From an uncultured Anaerolineaceae bacterium (GTDB lineage Bacteria > Chloroflexota > Anaerolineae > Promineifilales > Promineifilaceae), in assembly GCA_937967805.1 (NCBI GenBank), contig CALBTC010000130.1:1-45561 (forward strand): a DNA stretch of 45,561 nucleotides. The letters are read 5' to 3'. Shown piece by piece: positions 41,591-45,561 of the stretch. The notes below the pieces were generated by a model. The model was not told the DNA's origin. It did not search any database and worked only from the letters and a program-made list of their open reading frames with translations. Position 1 is the stretch's first letter; each line of letters opens with the position of its first letter. A program made the position numbers and the translations under genes.

Positions 41591-42448
41591 ATGAACGATA
41601 TGAAACAGAATTCCAATGTCCCATTGATTGTGGCTTTTGTGGCCGATTTGATGTTCACCACCCGCATTCAGAATGTGGTAAATCACCTGGGCTGGCGGAT
41701 TGAGTGGATTGAAACGGCCGTATCCGTCAACCCCACCCATTCACCTGACCAGGAAGAACGACCCGGCGAATCGCTGCACGGCACCGAGGGCAAGCTGTTT
41801 GAGCAGATTACCGCCTGGCAGCCTTCTTTGCTTCTGTTCGACTTGAACAACGATCAAATCCCCTGGCGGCGCTGGATGCCCATCCTCAAATCGTCGCCGG
41901 CCACGCGCCGCCTGCCTATCCTGGCGTTTGGCCCGCATGAAGACAAAGAGACAATGCAGGCGGCCAAGAAGTTAGGCGCTAATTTTGTTGTCGGCCGTTC
42001 CCGCTTTACCTCTGCCATGCCGGATTTGCTGCAAAAATATGCCCGCACGCCGGACCACGATGCTCTATCCGCTAGCTGTGCCGAACCGCTGGCCGAGCTG
42101 GCCAAAGAAGGCATTGCGCTGTTCAACCAGGGAGAGTATTACAAATGCCACGATGCGCTGGAGGAAGCGTGGATGGCAGACGAAAGCCCGGCGCGTGAGC
42201 TGTATCGCGGTATTTTGCAGGTGGGCATTGCCATTTACCAGATTCAACGGGGCAATTATCGGGGGGCGGTGAAGATGCTGCTGCGCCTGCGCCAATGGCT
42301 GGACCCGCTGCCGCCGGTTTGCCGCGGCGTTAACATTGCCAAACTGCGCCAAAACGCGGCCGAGGTGCAGGCAATTATCACCGAATTAGGGCCGGAGCGG
42401 TTGGATGAGTTTGATACGGCCGTCATCCAGCCGATTGAATACAGCTAG
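41591..42448 (+). CDS. DUF309 protein with N-terminal receiver-like domain
   Basis: A 285-residue protein. The C-terminal part (about 175-250) is DUF309: GIALFNQGEYYKCHDALEEAW and ELYRGILQVGIAIYQIQRGNYRGAVKML, a helical fold of unknown role. The N-terminal 150 residues look like a response-regulator receiver with Asp in LLFDLNN at the phospho-acceptor position and a conserved core PILAFG, but the final Lys position is Arg (VVGRS), so it may be a pseudo-receiver. There is no SD. The convergent LacI gene ends 5 bp after this one. Confidence 0.8.
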   Translation: MNDMKQNSNVPLIVAFVADLMFTTRIQNVVNHLGWRIEWIETAVSVNPTHSPDQEERPGESLHGTEGKLFEQITAWQPSLLLFDLNNDQIPWRRWMPILKSSPATRRLPILAFGPHEDKETMQAAKKLGANFVVGRSRFTSAMPDLLQKYARTPDHDALSASCAEPLAELAKEGIALFNQGEYYKCHDALEEAWMADESPARELYRGILQVGIAIYQIQRGNYRGAVKMLLRLRQWLDPLPPVCRGVNIAKLRQNAAEVQAIITELGPERLDEFDTAVIQPIEYS

Positions 42449-42453
42449 GCCGT

Positions 42454-43542
42454 TTACTTAGACGGCCGTTTCCCGGTTGAATCCCGTGTGACCAGTTGTG
42501 TGGCCAGCGTGATGTGCAGCGGTGGCCGATTATCCCCATCAATTCGATCTAGCAGCAGCAAGACGGCCGTGCGGGCCATGGCGCGCTTGTAAGTGTGCAC
42601 GCTCGTCAGTGTTGGCTGTGACTTGCGGGCAATCTCAAAATCATCATATCCGGCCACCGAAACGTCCTTTGGCACGCTAAAACCCTGCTTCTCTAGCGCC
42701 TCAACGATGGCAACTGCATAAAAATCAGCGGCACAAAACAGCGCTGTAGGGGGCTCTGGAGCGGCCATAACGTCTTCTAGCCACTTTTCCATTTCCGCCA
42801 TTTTTTCTATTTCAAACGGTGGGTCTGCCTCATTGGGAACGATGAGCGGTTCTGAAAGCATTAAACCGGCATCTGCACAGGCAGCATGGAAACCGCGCGC
42901 GCGCTCCACAAAGCTGGGGGGGATTTCCAGATTTTGCGTGTAGCCAGTAATCATGCGAATGTTTTCGTGTCCCAACTGAATCAGATGCTGCGTTATCTGG
43001 TAAGCTCCGCCAAAATCGTCTGCCAGCACGGCATCATACGGAGTGCCGGGGAAAGCGTTGTCGATAAGCACCAAAGGACGTCCACTTTCACGCTGGATAC
43101 GATCGACAATGGCACGCGGGTAGGGGCTGGCCATAATAATCCCGTCTAATTCCTGTGTAAGCACCGCAGGCAGCGGTTTGTTTTTTGGATATTTATGGGG
43201 CATGACTAAATAGCTCAAGCTGGCATGGCGCGATTGGCTGGTTTGTTCGGCTCCCTGCAAGATGTAGCCGTAAAACGGATTGGCAGTTACCGGCTGATCA
43301 CCATAATCATTTACCACATAGACTAAACGGCGCAGGGCTTTTGACGACCGTTTTGGTTTGCGGGGCGTGTAATTGTAATTAAGCTCAGCTGCCGCTGCCG
43401 CAACCCGCTGCTGGGTTTCCAGCGGGATGCTTTCATCTCCTCTCAGTGCCAGGGAAACGGCCGTAGCCGATAACCCCACATGTTTGGCCACCGTGCGTAG
43501 ACTGGGACGGCGCTTAGGCTTGGTTTTATTTTGTTTGGTCAT
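42454..43542 (-). CDS. LacI family transcription regulator
   Basis: A repressor-type regulator of about 362 residues. The HTH (SLRTVAKHVGLSATAVSLALRG) is followed by the hinge and a periplasmic-binding-protein-like ligand domain (YVVNDYGDQPVTANPFYGYILQG, LVLIDNAFPG, AVLADDFGGAYQITQHLI, VAGYDDFEIARKSQPTLTSV). The linker before the ligand domain is basic. ATG 43542 is preferred; a GTG 12 nt upstream at 43554 is possible. TTGACA-N16-TAAAGT puts the transcript start near 43556, so the leader is very short. It is divergent from a second LacI regulator and may recognise a sugar. Confidence 0.88.
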   Translation of the reverse strand: MTKQNKTKPKRRPSLRTVAKHVGLSATAVSLALRGDESIPLETQQRVAAAAAELNYNYTPRKPKRSSKALRRLVYVVNDYGDQPVTANPFYGYILQGAEQTSQSRHASLSYLVMPHKYPKNKPLPAVLTQELDGIIMASPYPRAIVDRIQRESGRPLVLIDNAFPGTPYDAVLADDFGGAYQITQHLIQLGHENIRMITGYTQNLEIPPSFVERARGFHAACADAGLMLSEPLIVPNEADPPFEIEKMAEMEKWLEDVMAAPEPPTALFCAADFYAVAIVEALEKQGFSVPKDVSVAGYDDFEIARKSQPTLTSVHTYKRAMARTAVLLLLDRIDGDNRPPLHITLATQLVTRDSTGKRPSK

Positions 43543-43562
43543 GGTGAGACTCACTTTTGTTT

Positions 43563-43590
43563 ACTTTACAAAATTTTACAAAATTGTCAA
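43563..43590 (-). promoter_or_regulatory. Promoter of the minus-strand LacI gene
   Basis: On the minus strand TTGACA (43590-43585), a 16-bp spacer and TAAAGT (43568-43563). The spacer contains tandem ATTTTGTAAA units, which could be a repressor site. Predicted start near 43556, about 14 nt before the ATG. Confidence 0.5.
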
Positions 43591-43656
43591 TGAAAAACCA
43601 AATCCTCCTGCCACGGACAGGATGAAACCGCTCCCAGATGTATAGTAAACAGACAG

Positions 43657-43685
43657 TTGACATTATAAAATATTTAGTGTATGTT
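43657..43685 (+). promoter_or_regulatory. Promoter of the plus-strand LacI gene
   Basis: TTGACA (43657-43662), a 17-bp spacer and TATGTT (43680-43685). It would give a leader of about 130 nt before ATG 43820. The rest of the 277-bp divergent region (43543-43819) is AT-rich and shows no gene. Confidence 0.5.
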
Positions 43686-43819
43686 TATTTAACAAATTGC
43701 TCTGGCATTTGAAAAGCGCATGTAATCGGTAAAGAAAAGCCGCATCAAATTGACCAATTACAACATCCCACAATCCTGTTTAAGTTGGAGAAAGGCCTAA
43801 ATAGACCAGGCTCCGGACC

Positions 43820-44842
43820 ATGCATAAGTTAACTCTTGAATCTATTGCGGAATTAGCGGGCGTTTCACGCTCAACCGTTTCCCGGGTTGTTAACAACCAG
43901 GCGGGGGTTAGTGAAGCAGTGCGAGACCGGGTCATGGCCGTCATCGAACATACCGGTTATCAGCCCAACTCTGTGGCCCGTTCCTTGGCTACCCAGCGCA
44001 CAGGTATGATTGGCCTGGTCATTCCCCGCCAGATGCAAACCCTTTTTGTTGATCCTTACTTTCCCCGCCTCATTCAGGGCATCAGTGCCGCCAGCAATCA
44101 ACACGGCAGCACCCTGGCTCTTTTTTTGCTCCATAACGAAGATGAAGAAAATCGCATTTATCCGCAACTGCTCAATCGGGGCACGTTGGATGGCGTACTT
44201 TTCATCACCAACAGTACACAGGATCCGTTTGTGCAGCGGTTGTTGAACAGCGGGATGCCATTTGTCACCATTGGCCGGGATTGTGAAGAAACGCCGGCAA
44301 ACTTTGTCGATGTGGAAAATGTGGATGGGGCGTATACGGCCGTTTCCCACCTCATTCGTCTAGGCTATGAAAAGATTGCCACCATCACTGGCCCACTTGT
44401 GTCGCTGGCGGCGCAGAATCGGCTGGATGGGTACCGGCAGGCGTTGGTAAGCCGGGGGCACAGTTTGGATGCAAACCTCATCATGGAAGGAGATTTTACC
44501 GAGGCGGGTGGTTATTTTGCCATGCAGCAGCTGCTAACTCATGAGCCGGAAGCCGTCTTCGTGGCGTCCGATGCTATGGCGCTTGGTGCCCTGCGTGCCG
44601 TACGTGATGTGGGCTGGACCGTGCCGGACGACATTGCCTTGATCAGCTTTGATGATTTACCCCAGGCTGCTTTAAGCAATCCACCATTAACCACCATTCG
44701 CCAGCCTATCAAGCGGCTGGGCATGTTGGCGGTAGACACGTTGTTGGATGTCATTGCCAATGGCGTGACGCCCACGCGGCGCATCCTGCTGCCGACAGAG
44801 CTCGTTATTCGTTCATCATGTGGCGCGGACTCGTTTGGATAA
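43820..44842 (+). CDS. LacI family transcription regulator
   Basis: A 340-residue regulator with textbook architecture: HTH LTLESIAELAGVSRSTVSRVVNN, hinge (NSVARSLATQRTGMIGLVIP), ligand-binding core with DPYFPRLIQGISAASNQHG, FVDVENVDGAYTAVSHLIRLGYEKIATITG, FVASDAMALGALRAV and DDIALISFDDLPQAALSNPPLTTIRQP. It lies upstream of a sugar-type solute-binding protein gene on the same strand, so it probably controls that uptake system. The SD is weak. One ACGGCCGT copy immediately follows its stop codon. Confidence 0.92.
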   Translation: MHKLTLESIAELAGVSRSTVSRVVNNQAGVSEAVRDRVMAVIEHTGYQPNSVARSLATQRTGMIGLVIPRQMQTLFVDPYFPRLIQGISAASNQHGSTLALFLLHNEDEENRIYPQLLNRGTLDGVLFITNSTQDPFVQRLLNSGMPFVTIGRDCEETPANFVDVENVDGAYTAVSHLIRLGYEKIATITGPLVSLAAQNRLDGYRQALVSRGHSLDANLIMEGDFTEAGGYFAMQQLLTHEPEAVFVASDAMALGALRAVRDVGWTVPDDIALISFDDLPQAALSNPPLTTIRQPIKRLGMLAVDTLLDVIANGVTPTRRILLPTELVIRSSCGADSFG

Positions 44843-45025
44843 ACGGCCGTTGCTCCCAAGGAGGTTATATCGAGAAGAAAGAATTTTACCCAAAAAAAGA
44901 TGTGCCACCCTTTATTTGTGACCATCCGACAACTTTTCCCGGCTGACAGGCAGTCCAAATGAATGGTGACACCCTTTAGTTCTATGATTTTTACAACAAA
45001 TCGTCAACTAATTGCGAGGAGACAG

Positions 45026-45561
45026 ATGAAAAAGAAAACTTACATTTTTTGGATACTTTTGCTGGCGTTGGGCCTGATGCTGGCTGCCTGTGGCGGTAGC
45101 GCCGCTGAACCTGAAGAAAGTACCACCGATACCGCCGATTCTGCTGAAACCGTCGCAGAAGACAGTGAAGAGTTGGACACAGACGAAGCACTGGCCGAAG
45201 AAGAGGAAATGGCCGAAGAAGAAACGGCTGAAGAAGAAATGACTGACAGCGACCGCACGGTTGTCCGCTGGTTTGTTGGTTTGGGAACCGGCCAAAATGC
45301 CGAGCAGGTTGCCGCGCAAGAAGCTGTTGTAGAAGCATTTAATGAATCACAAGATGAGATTACCCTGGTGTTAGAGATTGTACAAAACGATGTGGCTTAC
45401 GACACGTTGGCCACGGCCATCGCCTCTGGTGATGCGCCTGACATCGTTGGTCCGGTTGGCGTGAAAGGCTCCAATGCTTTTTCCGGCAGCTGGATGGACC
45501 TGGAACCACTGGCAGAAAGTGCTGGTTATGATCTGAGTCAATTCCCCGAAGCGGCCGTTGA
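45026..45561 (+). CDS. Extracellular sugar-type solute-binding lipoprotein, family 1 (partial, runs off the window)
   Basis: The ATG at 45026 follows GCGAGGAGAC. The product starts with a lipoprotein signal (KKKTYIFWILLLALGLMLAAC, Cys22), a Gly/Ser/Ala stretch, then a very acidic spacer of about 50 residues rich in Glu and Ala. The mature domain begins with TVVRWFVGLGTGQNAEQVAAQ and continues with AFNESQDEITLVLEIVQND, TLATAIASGDAPDIVGPVG, a typical SBP_bac_1 pattern for oligosaccharide uptake. It is incomplete at 178 codons. Adjacent to a LacI regulator, it is likely the first gene of a sugar ABC transporter operon. The 183-bp gap before it has duplicated GTGxCACCCTTTA units that may be regulatory. 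Confidence 0.88.
   Translation, partial: MKKKTYIFWILLLALGLMLAACGGSAAEPEESTTDTADSAETVAEDSEELDTDEALAEEEEMAEEETAEEEMTDSDRTVVRWFVGLGTGQNAEQVAAQEAVVEAFNESQDEITLVLEIVQNDVAYDTLATAIASGDAPDIVGPVGVKGSNAFSGSWMDLEPLAESAGYDLSQFPEAAV

Larger units (their letters stand above)
298..44850. repeat. Highly iterated palindrome ACGGCCGT, about 69 exact copies in the window
   Basis: The 8-bp palindrome ACGGCCGT recurs throughout, mostly as AACGGCCGTT or GAAACGGCCGTTTC-like forms. Examples: 298-305, 2526-2533, 5508-5515, 12035, 13592, 15650 and 15664 (a pair 14 bp apart), 16938, 24727, 26672, 33239, 38691, 38773, 42461 and 44843-44850. It occurs in coding sequence in all frames and in gaps. Near-matches with one changed base (TCGGCCGTT, ACGGCCGC) are also frequent. 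Stretches without exact copies include roughly 6205-9974 and 28887-30313. Count is by eye and could be off by a few. Confidence 0.9.

Noticed and set aside
1..45561. tRNA, rRNA, CRISPR array, prophage or complete IS
   Set aside because: None seen by eye on either strand; only small repeat elements without transposases.

Overview
The window looks like a chromosomal segment of a Chloroflexota (Anaerolineae-like) bacterium. The basis is the gene repertoire: Chloroflexi-type conserved hypotheticals, NrfHA, paired PrsW-type membrane proteins, a CarH-like photoreceptor beside a photolyase, and a ubiquitin-like cluster. There is no rRNA or marker phylogeny, so this is inference. Shine-Dalgarno-led genes alternate on both strands at moderate GC. 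I saw no tRNA, rRNA, CRISPR array, prophage or intact insertion sequence.

The whole window is studded with one 8-bp palindrome, ACGGCCGT, often within GAAACGGCCGTTTC-like contexts. I counted about 69 exact copies by eye, roughly one per 660 bp, against about 0.7 expected by chance. It lies in genes and in gaps, is read in all frames (Thr-Ala-Val, Asn/Asp/Tyr-Gly-Arg, Arg-Pro) and leaves recurrent ETAV or NGR tripeptides in unrelated proteins. It resembles the cyanobacterial HIP1 phenomenon.

The most interesting locus is 14967-25027 on the minus strand. It reads as a ubiquitin-like conjugation operon. In transcription order it holds a dynamin-like GTPase, an unknown protein with a beta-sandwich tail, an E1-like adenylating enzyme, a YukD-like ubiquitin fold ending in Gly, an E2 with canonical HPN and Cys, a membrane-anchored JAMM peptidase, a soluble JAMM peptidase, and two related RING-like zinc-finger proteins (one soluble, one membrane-bound). 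Several of its gaps hold small inverted-repeat elements.

Other regions: 3-3416 peptide-binding lipoprotein, esterase and small genes; 3554-5275 upp plus a WecA/MraY-like transferase lacking a usual catalytic Asp; 5453-10415 ruvB, DUF2905 and two CNNM/CorC membrane proteins; 10486-11991 M32 carboxypeptidase; 12237-15002 a CarH-like B12 photoreceptor regulator followed by a CPD photolyase gene broken by one in-frame TAA. 25374-33820 holds a GNAT, PrsW-like and HtrA-like envelope proteins, an ArsA/Get3-type ATPase and DUF4342. 33824-36377 holds queA, a Phd/VapC-type toxin-antitoxin pair and a methyltransferase whose frame crosses TGA TGA followed by a perfect stem-loop (selenoprotein candidate or pseudogene). 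36457-41298 holds a GH31 glucosidase, a radical-SAM remnant and nrfHA with an NnrR-like operator. 41591-45561 holds a DUF309 protein, two LacI regulators and the start of a sugar-binding lipoprotein.
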